Source of the DNA: CAZXCQ01 sp964639275
Lineage (GTDB): Bacteria; Desulfobacterota; DSM-4660; Desulfatiglandales; Desulfatiglandaceae
DNA length: 41,623 nt
Reading direction: 5' to 3'
Assembly: GCA_964639275.1 (NCBI GenBank)
Contig: CAZXCQ010000007.1
Location: forward strand, 1-41,623
The number at the start of each line of letters is the position of its first letter. The stretch's first letter is position 1. The notes below the pieces were generated by a model. That model was not told where the DNA came from, made no database searches, and saw only the letters and a list, made by a program, of their open reading frames with translations. Shown here in pieces: positions 27,119 through 35,900 of this stretch. The position numbers were made by a program, and so were the translations under genes.

Positions 27119-27242
27119 GTCATTCCGGCCCCGTATAAGATAGGGGATAAACTGCAGCTGGAATCCAGTATTTTACATTTGGTTAGGAGACTCTGGACTC
27201 CGGTTACCGGATCGAGTCCGGCACAAGCTTCACCGGAGTGAC
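27119..27242. repeat. Small inverted-repeat element
   Basis: The ends GTCATTCCGG (27119-27128) and CCGGAGTGAC (27233-27242) are inverted repeats with one mismatch, and the interior contains further short palindromes such as CTGGAATCCAG. Elements of this CATTCCGG...CTGGAATCC type are common intergenic repeats in deltaproteobacterial genomes. No coding content. Confidence 0.55.
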
Positions 27243-27288
27243 GATTTTTCACGAGACCATCAACTTTGAAAAAAGGTATCAATTTAGG

Positions 27289-27341
27289 TAACATCTCAAA
27301 GAACAGGGGGAAAGGTGTGGCATGGGGGTCTTTTTTTCTTC
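27289..27341 (+). repeat. 53-bp repeat, left copy
   Basis: Matches 41571-41623 at 52 of 53 positions in the same orientation. In this copy the segment GGTGTGGCATG (27314-27324) pairs perfectly with CATGCCACACC (27344-27354), giving an 11-bp stem with a T-rich 19-nt loop. Confidence 0.85.
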
Positions 27342-27423
27342 CACATGCCACACCACAATCGATCTATCCCCGGGTTTTTGAGAAGTTACCAATTTAGCTT
27401 TTTGCAGAATTGGCACTTTGACA

Positions 27424-27625
27424 GGCGTATGGGGGTTCCGTTTTTAAGGGTGTAACCCTGTCTGAGACCGTTAGAGAGCGTTAAGAGATCACGGAGATCG
27501 ACATCCCCAAAAACAACAAGACCCTCTCGGCTATACTGCCCCCTATTTCTTCCTATGGCGCGTGATTTCTTTACGCTCTCTTGCGGGCGAGTTTTACACC
27601 CGAAAAACGGAATTCCCATACCCCG
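27424..27625. repeat. 202-bp imperfect palindrome, copy A
   Basis: Left arm (to about 27491) begins with ...TATGGGGGTTCCG and includes GACCGTTAGAGAGCGTTA. The right arm (27563-27625) contains TGATTTCTTTACGCTCTC and CGGAATTCCCATACCCC, the reverse complement of the left arm with mismatches. The central ~70 bp is less conserved. Similarity to copies B and C extends outward to about 27384-27650. Confidence 0.85.
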
Positions 27626-27903
27626 GGTTTCAAATGGCTAAAGTGTTACGAAAAAAGTCAAATTGATACCTTGTTGTTTACAAGTGAGCAAAGCCCGTGC
27701 CAGGAGGTGTTTTCTTTTCTAGTAATGAAGGAAACTAACTGATTTTAGAGAAGAATTTTGTCGATCAAGGATCAGGAAAGCCAATATGACATGTGACAGG
27801 AATTGTCGAAAATATCGACAAACTATCCTAGAAGAAAAGAGGTACTGTTTTATAAGTCTCTTATTTTCCACTCAATTCAAAAATTGCCGAAAAAAGTGAC
27901 AGG

Positions 27904-27922
27904 GTGCCGAAAAGTTCGGCAC
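27904..27922 (-). terminator. Hairpin directly after the archaemetzincin stop
   Basis: Perfect 8-bp stem GTGCCGAA/TTCGGCAC with a 3-nt loop, beginning at the base after the stop codon at 27923-27925. On the minus strand a run of six T follows about ten bases later (CCCTGTCACTTTTTT), so it may act as the end of the kinase-regulator-archaemetzincin transcript. Confidence 0.55.
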
Positions 27923-28480
27923 TCAGAGATGGGGATGGGTAGGGCATCTTTCAAGGTGCCATCGAAAAAGCTCAAGACAGGTGGGGCAAAAATCGGATTG
28001 CTTAAAATCTGTATCGGCAATCCGGGTTGAAGAGTACATGACGCAACGTCTATCCCTGCAGTGGGTCAGTCCCAGGCTGTGACCGATCTCATGGAGTGCG
28101 GTCTTCTGGGCACGAGCGACCAGGAGGTTGCGGTCTGGGGGCTGATCATAAAACTGGGGCCGGAGCCGGTGGAGCGAAATAACCGCACATTGACTCCCTA
28201 CATGAGCCAGGCCATAGACATATTTAAAGACGGGGACAAAGAGATCCACCTGGGTAACCCCCAGGATACCGATGGTGCCATGACCGCAGCAATATAACCG
28301 CTCCAGGATCAGCCTTGAATTGTACTGGCATCGCCCTTTGTCATAGGCATACTGAGGGTTTTCTATACCTTGCAGGATCTTGCACACAAGGCCACACCTC
28401 TTCTGGATAGACTCGGAGATCCGGGACAGGATATCCTCGTCGGTAAAACCGATCGGGCAGATGGTGATGGATCTTGACAA
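27923..28480 (-). CDS. amzA: Archaemetzincin-type zinc metalloprotease
   Basis: 185-aa protein with the full archaemetzincin signature: HEIGHSLGLTHC for catalytic zinc, followed by RDRRCVM and a downstream CPTC pair that with the other cysteines binds a structural zinc. The spacing H-E-x2-H-x2-G-x3-C-x4-C-x-M is intact. The start is TTG (28480), six bases after the regulator stop, so it is most likely co-transcribed with the two-component genes. The N-terminus MSRSITICPIG fits the family. Physiological substrates of archaemetzincins are unknown in bacteria. It lacks a signal peptide, so cytoplasmic action is expected. Confidence 0.9.
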   Translation of the reverse strand: MSRSITICPIGFTDEDILSRISESIQKRCGLVCKILQGIENPQYAYDKGRCQYNSRLILERLYCCGHGTIGILGVTQVDLFVPVFKYVYGLAHVGSQCAVISLHRLRPQFYDQPPDRNLLVARAQKTALHEIGHSLGLTHCRDRRCVMYSSTRIADTDFKQSDFCPTCLELFRWHLERCPTHPHL

Positions 28481-28486
28481 GACGAA

Positions 28487-29836
28487 TCAGGCTTCCCCCC
28501 TTCGGATCTCATATTTTTCCATCTTATTGTAGAGGGTCTGCCGGTCGATATCCAGCTCACGTGCGGCCTTGCTGATGTTCCAATCGGTTTCCTTGAGGAT
28601 CCTCTCAATGTGCATCTTTTCCATCATCTTTAGTGATCTCGGGAAACTCTCAGCCCCCATCTCCTTCCGGGAAAAGGGGAGATCCTTTACCCCGATCTCT
28701 TTTCCCTGACCGATCACGAGCGCCCTTTCAATGATATTTTCCAACTCCCTGACATTTCCGGGCCAGTCATAGTCCATCAGCGAGTCGAGGGCATTATCAG
28801 AGATCTTGACCACCTCTCGATTCATTTCCGCACAATACTTTCGGATGGCCGCCTCTGCCAGAAGGGGGATGTCCTCCTTTCTCTCCCTCAAGGGGGGGAC
28901 ATGGATCGAAATCACGTTCAATCGATAGTAGAGGTCTTCGCGAAACCGATTTTCCGCAATGGCCTTTTTCAGATCCCGGTTGGTCGCCGCGAGGATCCTG
29001 ACATCGACCTTTATGGATTCCTCGCCCCCCAGACGATTGAACTCTCTTTGCTCCAAGATCCTCAAGAGATCCACCTGTGTCTTTAGACTGATATCTCCGA
29101 TTTCATCCAGAAATAGGGTCCCCCCATCGGCCATCTCAAAACGCCCCCTTTTTGTATGGTCTGCACCGGTAAAGGCGCCTTTTTCATAACCGAAGAGCTC
29201 GCTCTCCAGCAGGGAGTCGGGAAGTGCCCCACAACTTACTGCGATAAAGGGCATGTAACAACGCTGGCTGTTTCCGTGGATGGCCTGGGCGATGAGTTCT
29301 TTTCCTGTGCCGCTTTCGCCGGTGATAAGGATAGTCGAATCCGTGGGTGCCACTTTTTCAATCAGTTCGAAGATCTCCTGCATGGCAACGCTTTTTCCTA
29401 TGATTTCGTCATATTGGTATTTCTCCTCCAATTTCTTGCGAAGCAGTATATTTTCAAGCACCAACTCTTTGTGGGAGAGTATTTTTTTGATCTGCATCTC
29501 TATCTCGTCGGGGTCAAAGGGCTTTACCAGATAATCAAATGCCCCTTCTTTCATAGCCTGAACGGCCGTATCCACGGTGGCATAGGCCGTCATCATGAGT
29601 ATTTCGGTATCGGCATTGACCTCCTTTAGATGCCTTAGGGTCTCCAAACCGTCCATGCCCGGCATTTTGAGATCGAGCAGTACTACATCCCAATCCTTTT
29701 CTTTCGCCCTGACAATGGCCTCTTTTCCACCCGCAGCCAGTCCCACCTCATAGCCGTCTTCCCGCAGCCAGTCCTTGAGTGCTTCTCTCATGGCCAGTTC
29801 GTCATCAACGACGAGGATGCTGGGTTTTTTGGTCAT
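28487..29836 (-). CDS. Sigma54-dependent response regulator (NtrC family)
   Basis: 449-aa regulator with three parts. The receiver domain (1-120) has the phosphoacceptor Asp55 in VVLLDLKMPGMDG. The AAA+ ATPase has Walker A GESGTGKE near residue 170 and the sigma54-contacting loop GAFTGADHTKRG. The C-terminal Fis-type helix-turn-helix contains ISKAARELDIDRQTLYNKM. The start is ATG 29836 because GGAGG lies 5-6 nt upstream; the longer frame to 29869 is not needed. It is encoded downstream of the sensor kinase and should activate sigma54 promoters. The divergent hdr-like operon is a candidate target, but no -24/-12 box was confidently seen there. Confidence 0.93.
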   Translation of the reverse strand: MTKKPSILVVDDELAMREALKDWLREDGYEVGLAAGGKEAIVRAKEKDWDVVLLDLKMPGMDGLETLRHLKEVNADTEILMMTAYATVDTAVQAMKEGAFDYLVKPFDPDEIEMQIKKILSHKELVLENILLRKKLEEKYQYDEIIGKSVAMQEIFELIEKVAPTDSTILITGESGTGKELIAQAIHGNSQRCYMPFIAVSCGALPDSLLESELFGYEKGAFTGADHTKRGRFEMADGGTLFLDEIGDISLKTQVDLLRILEQREFNRLGGEESIKVDVRILAATNRDLKKAIAENRFREDLYYRLNVISIHVPPLRERKEDIPLLAEAAIRKYCAEMNREVVKISDNALDSLMDYDWPGNVRELENIIERALVIGQGKEIGVKDLPFSRKEMGAESFPRSLKMMEKMHIERILKETDWNISKAARELDIDRQTLYNKMEKYEIRRGEA

Positions 29837-29903
29837 ATCGCCTCCGGGGTCAATCACTCTAATATCCAATGGTTTGGTAAGCTACTTAGTGTCTGAACGG
29901 AAA

Positions 29904-29928
29904 CCCCTCCTCCCTTGGCGGGAGGGGG
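29904..29928. other. GC-rich hairpin between kinase and regulator genes
   Basis: CCTCCC (29909-29914) and GGGAGG (29920-29925) form a stem around TTGGC, embedded in C-rich then G-rich flanks. It may attenuate or stabilise the transcript between the kinase and the regulator, which are 190 nt apart, or be a small intergenic repeat. Confidence 0.4.
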
Positions 29929-30026
29929 CAGGGGAGGGGAAAACAAGAGCTTTTCGGTCAGCCACTATTTATTAAGAGCAGCCAAAAATCTTGAAACCGC
30001 AGATACCTATTTGGCAGAGGTGCGGG

Positions 30027-32093
30027 TCAGGCGGTAGGGAGCTGGACCGTAAAGGTGGTCCCCTTTTCGATCTCACTTTCTGCCTTTATAAAGCCTCCGT
30101 GTTTGGTGATAATACCGTATGCCACTGAAAGACCAAGTCCTACCCCCTTGCCCTCCTCCTTGGTGGTAAAAAAGGGTTCAAAGATATTTGCCATCTCTTC
30201 TTGTGTCATGCCGTGACCGGTGTCAGAGATCTCTAGATCCAAAAAGCGACCGCCCTCGGCCCTATTGGCTGTCACGCTCAGTGTCCCCCCTCTTGTCATT
30301 GCCTCTGAGGCATTGCTCAAAAGATTTAGAAGTGCCTGTTGAATCTGCTTGAGATCACACCGGACCCAGGGTAGATCGGGGGCAAGTCTTTTGATCACCT
30401 GGATCTCTTTCATTTGAAGGTCATGTGCGATAAGCGGGATGGTTTTTTCAATAATCTCTTCAATGTGGTGTGGCTTCACATTTATTTCTGAGCGCCGAGA
30501 AAAGGCCAGGAGGTTCTTTACGATCTCTCCACACCTGGCCGTCTCTGATTCTATTGTACCCAGATACCGAAAGATATCCTCAATCCTGTTCGGGTCGAAC
30601 GGATCCTGGTTAACAACCCTTATTATCAACCTGGCATAGGTCAAAACAGCTGCCAGGGGATTGTTTATCTCGTGGGCAATTGTGGCGGCCAATTTCCCCA
30701 GGGAGGCCAATTTCTCTGCCCGAATCACCTGTTCCTGTGCCTGCTTTAGTTCCTGATAGGCCCTCTTTGTATTTTCATAGAGATTGGCGTTCCCTATGGC
30801 GACCCCTATCTGGTTGCCGATGGCGGTCAGAAACTCCACATATTCCCCGGAAAACCGAAAGGCCGACCGGCTGGATACGGACATGACTCCGACGGATTCG
30901 CCCTTGGAAACAAGGGGGATATATATGGCAGAGTTAAAGCCTTCCTTTAAGAGAAAACCGGCGTAGGGGTCAGTTTCAAGCTGCAGATTGTCTACCACCC
31001 TGACCGTCGCGGTCTGAACCGTTTGACCCAGGAATCCATCTCCCGCCTTTCGGGATCTGACGTGGTCCATATCGATGAATTGGGTTGAGAGGCCTTTGTG
31101 GGCGGTAAGCCAGAGAATCCCCTCGCTTGTATTTAGAAGATAGATTCTGACGCACTCGGACTCCAGTATCTCGAGGATCTTATCGATAGTCCGGTTTAGT
31201 ACCTTATCCAGGTCGAGACTGCTACTGACCGTTGTGGAAATCGAATTGAGGGCAGCAAGCCTGATGTTTCTTAGCTCAATCTGCCTTTGGGCGCGTTTGT
31301 TCTTGGTGATGTCCCTTACGATCACGACATAACCGGTGATATGCCCAATCCTGTCGAGGATCACATTTGATGTAAGGAGGGCGTCAAAGACCCTGCCTTC
31401 CCTGCCGACCAGGCGTGTCTCATACTCCTCGACAAAGCCCTCCGTAAAAATCCTCTCTTGAAAGTCCCGGAGATCTTTACGGTTTTCAAAAAGCCCCAGG
31501 GCCGATCCGATGGTCGATATCTGCTCTTTTTTTGTAAATCCAAGCATATGGAGACCTGCCTGGTTGGCCTCCAGGATATTTCCGGTGGGATCAGTCAAGA
31601 TGATCGCATCACGGGAACGTTCGAAGATAGTGCGGTATCTTTCCTCCGATTTCTGAAGACCTCTCAAACGCTCTGTCAAGACCCCTTCAAAATTGCCTTC
31701 TATCTTATTGAGTTCATCCTGGAGCTGCCGCTTTTCGGTTATGTCTGTGGCCGTCTCCAGGACATAGATTATCTTGCCCTTTTCATTCTTTACCGGCGTG
31801 GACTTGGCATGGATCAATGCGGTCCTGCCATCCCGCGTCATGACCGTCTCTTCACTCCAGTGTGTATGACCGTCCTGGAAGGATTTTTCCACCAGACATT
31901 CATCGCATCGCCTGTCTTTCCCTTTCCACCTCTTGTAACAGTAATCCCCCAGGTGCATGCCAAATTTATTCCTGAAAAGATCGTTGGCCATAATGATTTG
32001 GTAGTTTCGGTTTATGGCGATTACATAGTCGGTGACGCTCTGGAGCAAGACCTGATAACTTCCCTGTTCCTGAAAAGGAGTTTCTGTCTTCAT
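30027..32093 (-). CDS. PAS-PAS-GAF sensor histidine kinase
   Basis: 688-aa kinase without obvious membrane helices, so probably cytoplasmic. PAS1 (about residues 10-125) contains a cysteine cluster, CYKRWKGKDRRCDEC. PAS2 is about 150-270 and a GAF domain about 295-440. The HisKA H-box is IAHEINNPLAA with the phosphoacceptor near His474. The HATPase_c domain has the N box NLLSNASEAM, the G1 box SDTGHGM, the F box FEPFFTTK and the G2 box GKGVGLGLSVAYG. It lies upstream of its cognate NtrC-type regulator on the same strand. The PAS1 cysteines could bind a cofactor or sense redox state (inference). AGGGA precedes the ATG. Confidence 0.92.
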   Translation of the reverse strand: MKTETPFQEQGSYQVLLQSVTDYVIAINRNYQIIMANDLFRNKFGMHLGDYCYKRWKGKDRRCDECLVEKSFQDGHTHWSEETVMTRDGRTALIHAKSTPVKNEKGKIIYVLETATDITEKRQLQDELNKIEGNFEGVLTERLRGLQKSEERYRTIFERSRDAIILTDPTGNILEANQAGLHMLGFTKKEQISTIGSALGLFENRKDLRDFQERIFTEGFVEEYETRLVGREGRVFDALLTSNVILDRIGHITGYVVIVRDITKNKRAQRQIELRNIRLAALNSISTTVSSSLDLDKVLNRTIDKILEILESECVRIYLLNTSEGILWLTAHKGLSTQFIDMDHVRSRKAGDGFLGQTVQTATVRVVDNLQLETDPYAGFLLKEGFNSAIYIPLVSKGESVGVMSVSSRSAFRFSGEYVEFLTAIGNQIGVAIGNANLYENTKRAYQELKQAQEQVIRAEKLASLGKLAATIAHEINNPLAAVLTYARLIIRVVNQDPFDPNRIEDIFRYLGTIESETARCGEIVKNLLAFSRRSEINVKPHHIEEIIEKTIPLIAHDLQMKEIQVIKRLAPDLPWVRCDLKQIQQALLNLLSNASEAMTRGGTLSVTANRAEGGRFLDLEISDTGHGMTQEEMANIFEPFFTTKEEGKGVGLGLSVAYGIITKHGGFIKAESEIEKGTTFTVQLPTA

Positions 32094-32151
32094 AAGTCCC
32101 TATTCTCTTGGCGTTAAACGGTTGCCCCTCCTGGACATTCCTTTGAAATCT

Positions 32152-32417
32152 GGTATCAATTTAGTTATTTTCAAGAGTGGCACTCGGGCCGGGCGATGGG
32201 GGTTCCGTTTTGAAGGGTGTATCCGTGTCTGAGACCGTTAGAGAGCGTTAGGAAATCACAGAGATCGAGGTTGCCAAGAAACATAAGGCTTTCCAGGAGG
32301 TACTGCCCCCTATTTCTTCCTCTGGCAGGTGATTTCTTTACGCTCTCTTACGGGCGAGTTATACACCCGAAAAAAGGAATCCCGATTGCCCGGGTTTCAA
32401 ACGGCTAAAGTGTTACG
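32152..32417. repeat. Palindromic repeat, copy B (core 32191-32392)
   Basis: The core is 202 bp, the same length as copies A and C. Left arm 32191-32258 and right arm 32330-32392 are imperfect reverse complements, e.g. CGTTAGAGAGCGTTA against CTTTACGCTCTCTTACG and GGGCGATGGGGGTTCC against GGAATCCCGATTGCCC. Conserved flanks extend from GGTATCAATTT (32152) to GGCTAAAGTGTTACGG (to 32417). It lies 58 bases upstream of the kinase start. Confidence 0.88.
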
Positions 32418-32482
32418 GAATCTGAATCCCCTAACTTAATTAGAACACAAAAGAAATGGACGATCAAGCAGTTTGAAACGGA

Positions 32483-32746
32483 GTATCAATTCCGCTTTCA
32501 TCAGAATTGGAACTGAGACAGGGCAATAGGGGTTCCGTTTTGAAGGGTGTATCCGTGTCTGAGACCGTTAAAGAGCGTTAAGAAATAACCAACGTCGAGG
32601 TTGCCAAAAACCATAAGATCTTTCAGCAAGTACTGCCCCTTGTTTTGACCTATGGCTCGTGATTTCTTTACGCTCTCTTACGGGCGAGTTATACACCCGA
32701 AAAAAGGAACCCCCATTGCCCGGGTTTCAAAAAGCCAAAATGTTAC
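32483..32746. repeat. Palindromic repeat, copy C (core 32521-32722)
   Basis: Third copy of the 202-bp palindrome, in direct orientation relative to copy B and 330 bp from it. The arms run from GGGCAATAGGGGTTCCG to GGAACCCCCATTGCCC. It ends less than 20 bases before the putative hdr promoter. Confidence 0.88.
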
Positions 32747-32762
32747 AAACCGGATAATTTCC

Positions 32763-32792
32763 TTGACTTGAAAAGCCCTTTTGTATAAAGGG
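32763..32792 (+). promoter_or_regulatory. Possible promoter and operator of the selenoprotein hdr operon
   Basis: TTGACT (32763-32768) and TATAAA (32784-32789) are separated by 15 bases, which is short for a sigma70 promoter. An inverted repeat CCCTTT-N5-AAAGGG (32776-32792) overlaps the -10 element and could be an operator. The position, about 120 bases before the first gene and just after repeat C, is suitable, but the assignment is weak. Confidence 0.3.
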
Positions 32793-32910
32793 ATTTCGTG
32801 CTTTTGAGACCTTTTTTTGGCGTGTGAAAAAGTCTTTCCAAAAGGCGCGGAAATGTTCATTTTGATCAAGGAGAGAGGCGGTCTGTCTTCTTCTATCTGA
32901 GGAGTGGATG

Positions 32911-35900
32911 ATGAGAGTGGATACCCCCAAAGATATCCAAGGCGCGGTGATGGTCATCGGGAGTGGCATTGCTGGCATGCAGGCAGCCCTTGATCTGGCT
33001 GATGCCGGGTTCTATGTTCACCTGGTGGAAAAATCCCCTGCCATTGGTGGTGTGATGTCGCAGTTGGATAAGACCTTTCCCACCAATGACTGCGCCATGT
33101 GAATTATCTCCCCCAAACTGGTCGAGGTCGGCCGGCATATCAATATTCAGCTCCATACCTGCTCGAATGTCAAGAGGATCGACGGAGAGCAAGGGAACTT
33201 TGAAGTGATCCTCACCAGGATCCCCCGTCACATAGATCTTGATGCCTGCACAGCCTGCGGGGATTGCGCAGAGGTATGCCCGGTTGGGCGGCCCAGTGAA
33301 TACGATGTGAAGATGGTCGACCGGAAGGCCTGTTATAAGCCATATGCCCAGGCCATCCCCGGCGCATTTGCCATTGAGAAGCTGGACAAGGCCCCTTGCA
33401 GAATGGCATGTCCGGTCAACCTAAATGTCCAGGGTTATGTGCAGATGGTCAAAGAAGGGAAGTACCTGGAGGCCGTCAAGATCATCCTGGAAGACCTGCC
33501 TTTCCCCGGGGTCCTTGGCCGGATCTGTCCCCATCGTTGTGAAAACAGCTGCCGTCGCCTTGAAGTTGACGAGGCCATATCCATCAGAGAGCTCAAACGG
33601 GTGGCCGCAGATCACGTGGACCTCGATGACATACCGATCCCTGAGATTACACCTCTCAATGAAAACGTGGCCATCATTGGAGCAGGCCCGGCCGGTCTTA
33701 CGGCGGCCTATTTCCTGGCCCGGGATGGGTATAAGGTGAGTGTGTACGAGTCCATGCCTGAGGCAGGGGGCATGATGCGCTATGGTATCCCTCCCCATCG
33801 ACTTCCGCGATCTGTACTGGATGCGGAGATCCAGAATCTTAAACGATATGGCATAGAGATTCACACCAACACGGTTATCGGAAAAGATATTACCATTGAA
33901 GAACTCATGAGGCATGGTGCCAAGGCCGTTTTTATCGGTACAGGCGCATGGAAGAGTATAAAGCTTAACGTCCCCGGGGAAGATCACCCCGAGGGGGTCT
34001 TCCATGTGACCGAACTGGTCAGAGAGGTTGAGCTGGGTCAGAGGAAGAAGATAGAGGGGAAAGGAGTTGTCTTTGGGGTGGGCCATTCTGCTATGGATGC
34101 AACCCGTGTTGCTTTTCGTCTGGGTGCGGAGAGCATCAATGTTATCGACCCGTTTTCCATCAAAGAAATGCCCGCCGATCCAGAAGAGAAAAGAGAAATC
34201 GAAGAGGAAGGGGCAAGGGTCCATTTTCAGGTAGCCCCCAAGCGGATCGTCATTGAGAACGATAAGGTCGTGGGGGTTGAATGTGTCCGGACCCGTCTCA
34301 CCGAACCGGATACAACGGGCAGACGCAAGTTTATCCCCATCGAGGCATCTGAATTTTTTATTGAAGGAGATTTTGTTATCTCGGCCGTGGGACAGGAGCC
34401 GGATCTGGATTATCTGGGAGAGGATAAGGGGGGTCTGGATGTGTCCAAGTGGGGTCTTCTCGTGGTCAATCCTGAGACATTGCAGACCAACAGGCCGGGC
34501 ATTTTTGCGGGCGGTGACGTCATTACAGGCTCAGCCACAGTGATTGAGGCGGTGGAAGCGGGGAAGAGAGCGGCCCACTACATCTCGATGTATCTTCGAG
34601 GGGAGACCTTGCCCACCGAGTGGCAGGAAGAGCCCCCTATGGGCGAAAACTGGATTGACATCCCCAAGGATGAGCCCGTGAAAAAACGACTGGAGGTGCC
34701 CGCACTGCCCGTTGAAAAGAGGCTTGGCGGGTTTCAAGAGGTCAGCCTCCCGGTGGGGGAAAAGGCGGCCCAGGACGAGGCAGCTCGATGTCTCAATTGC
34801 GGGGGCTGCTGTGAATGTTATCAATGTATAGAGGCATGCAAGGCCCGCGCGGTTACCCAAGAGACCCATTCACAGCAAGAAGAGACCTTGTCCATTAAAG
34901 TGGGCTCTGTGATTATGGCCCCCGGGTTTGAGCCCTTTGACCCGGGTCAATATGAAGCCTACAGGTATGCCACCTACCCCAATGTGGTGAGCAGCATGGA
35001 GTTTGAGCGTATCCTGAGCGCAACAGGCCCCTACCAGGGGCATCTGAAGCGGCCTTCCGATGGAAACGAACCCCGGAAGATTGCATGGCTCCAGTGTGTT
35101 GGCTCAAGAGATATCAACCGGTGTGACCATGCCTATTGTTCGTCTGTCTGCTGTATGTACGCCACAAAAGAGGCCATTATTGCCAAGGAACATGTGGTCC
35201 ATGAACTGGATACGGCCATCTTTTTTATGGATATGAGGACCTATGGAAAGGATTTTGAGAAGTATTACAATCGGGCCAAGGATGAACTGGGGGTCCGGTA
35301 CATCCGATCACGGATCCATTCCATTGATGAGGCCCGGGAAACCCATGATGTGATCCTGCAGTATGCGGATGAAAACGGGCTTATCCAGGTCGAAAGGTTC
35401 GATATGGTTGTGCTTTCAGTGGGCCTTCAGACCCCCAAGGGGGTGATTCAGCTCTCCCAAGACCTCGAGGTTGCGCTGGATCAAGACAGTTTTGTCGAGA
35501 CCACCAGCTTCACACCGGTGGAGACCTCCAGAAAGGGCATTTATGCATGCGGGGCCTTCCAGGAGCCCAAGGATATTCCCTATTCGGTCATGGAGGCAAG
35601 TGCCGCTGCCTGTGGGGCCAAGGTGATTCTCGCCGAGGCACGGGGGTCCATGGTAAAGGAAAAACAGTATCCTAAAGAAAGAGACGTCAGTTCTGAAACG
35701 CCTCGGATTGGGGTCTTTGTCTGTAATTGCGGGACCAATATCGGCGGCATTGTCGATGTGGGCAGGGTGACCGGATATGCCCGTACTCTGCCCGATGTCG
35801 TTTATGTGGAAGATAACCTGTTTACCTGCTCCCAGGACACACAGGACAAAATGAAAGAGGTCATTGAACAGGAGGGGCTCAACCGGGTTGTCGTAACGGC

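Larger units (their letters stand above)
27275..27670. mobile_element. MITE-like composite element (copy A) with 11-bp terminal inverted repeats
   Basis: Bounded by perfect inverted repeats GGTATCAATTT (27275-27285) and AAATTGATACC (27660-27670). It contains the 53-bp stem-loop repeat (27289-27341) and copy A of the 202-bp palindrome (27424-27625). There is no transposase, so it would be non-autonomous. The same GGTATCAATTT sequence starts copy B at 32152. The boundary assignment is an inference from the inverted ends; no target-site duplication was recognised. Confidence 0.5.

Noticed and set aside
27803..28030. 75-codon plus-strand frame overlapping the archaemetzincin end
   Set aside because: It overlaps a clear gene on the other strand and its terminator hairpin; composition looks like chance.
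27384..32746. CRISPR array or insertion sequence for the repeated 202-bp units
   Set aside because: The units are far too long and palindromic for CRISPR repeats, have no regular spacers, and contain no transposase frame.
33100..33102. UGA as a frameshift/pseudogene signal splitting the HdrA gene
   Set aside because: The frame continues with conserved HdrA sequence, the codon is at a family cysteine position, and a SECIS-like hairpin follows; the same pattern recurs in four other places.
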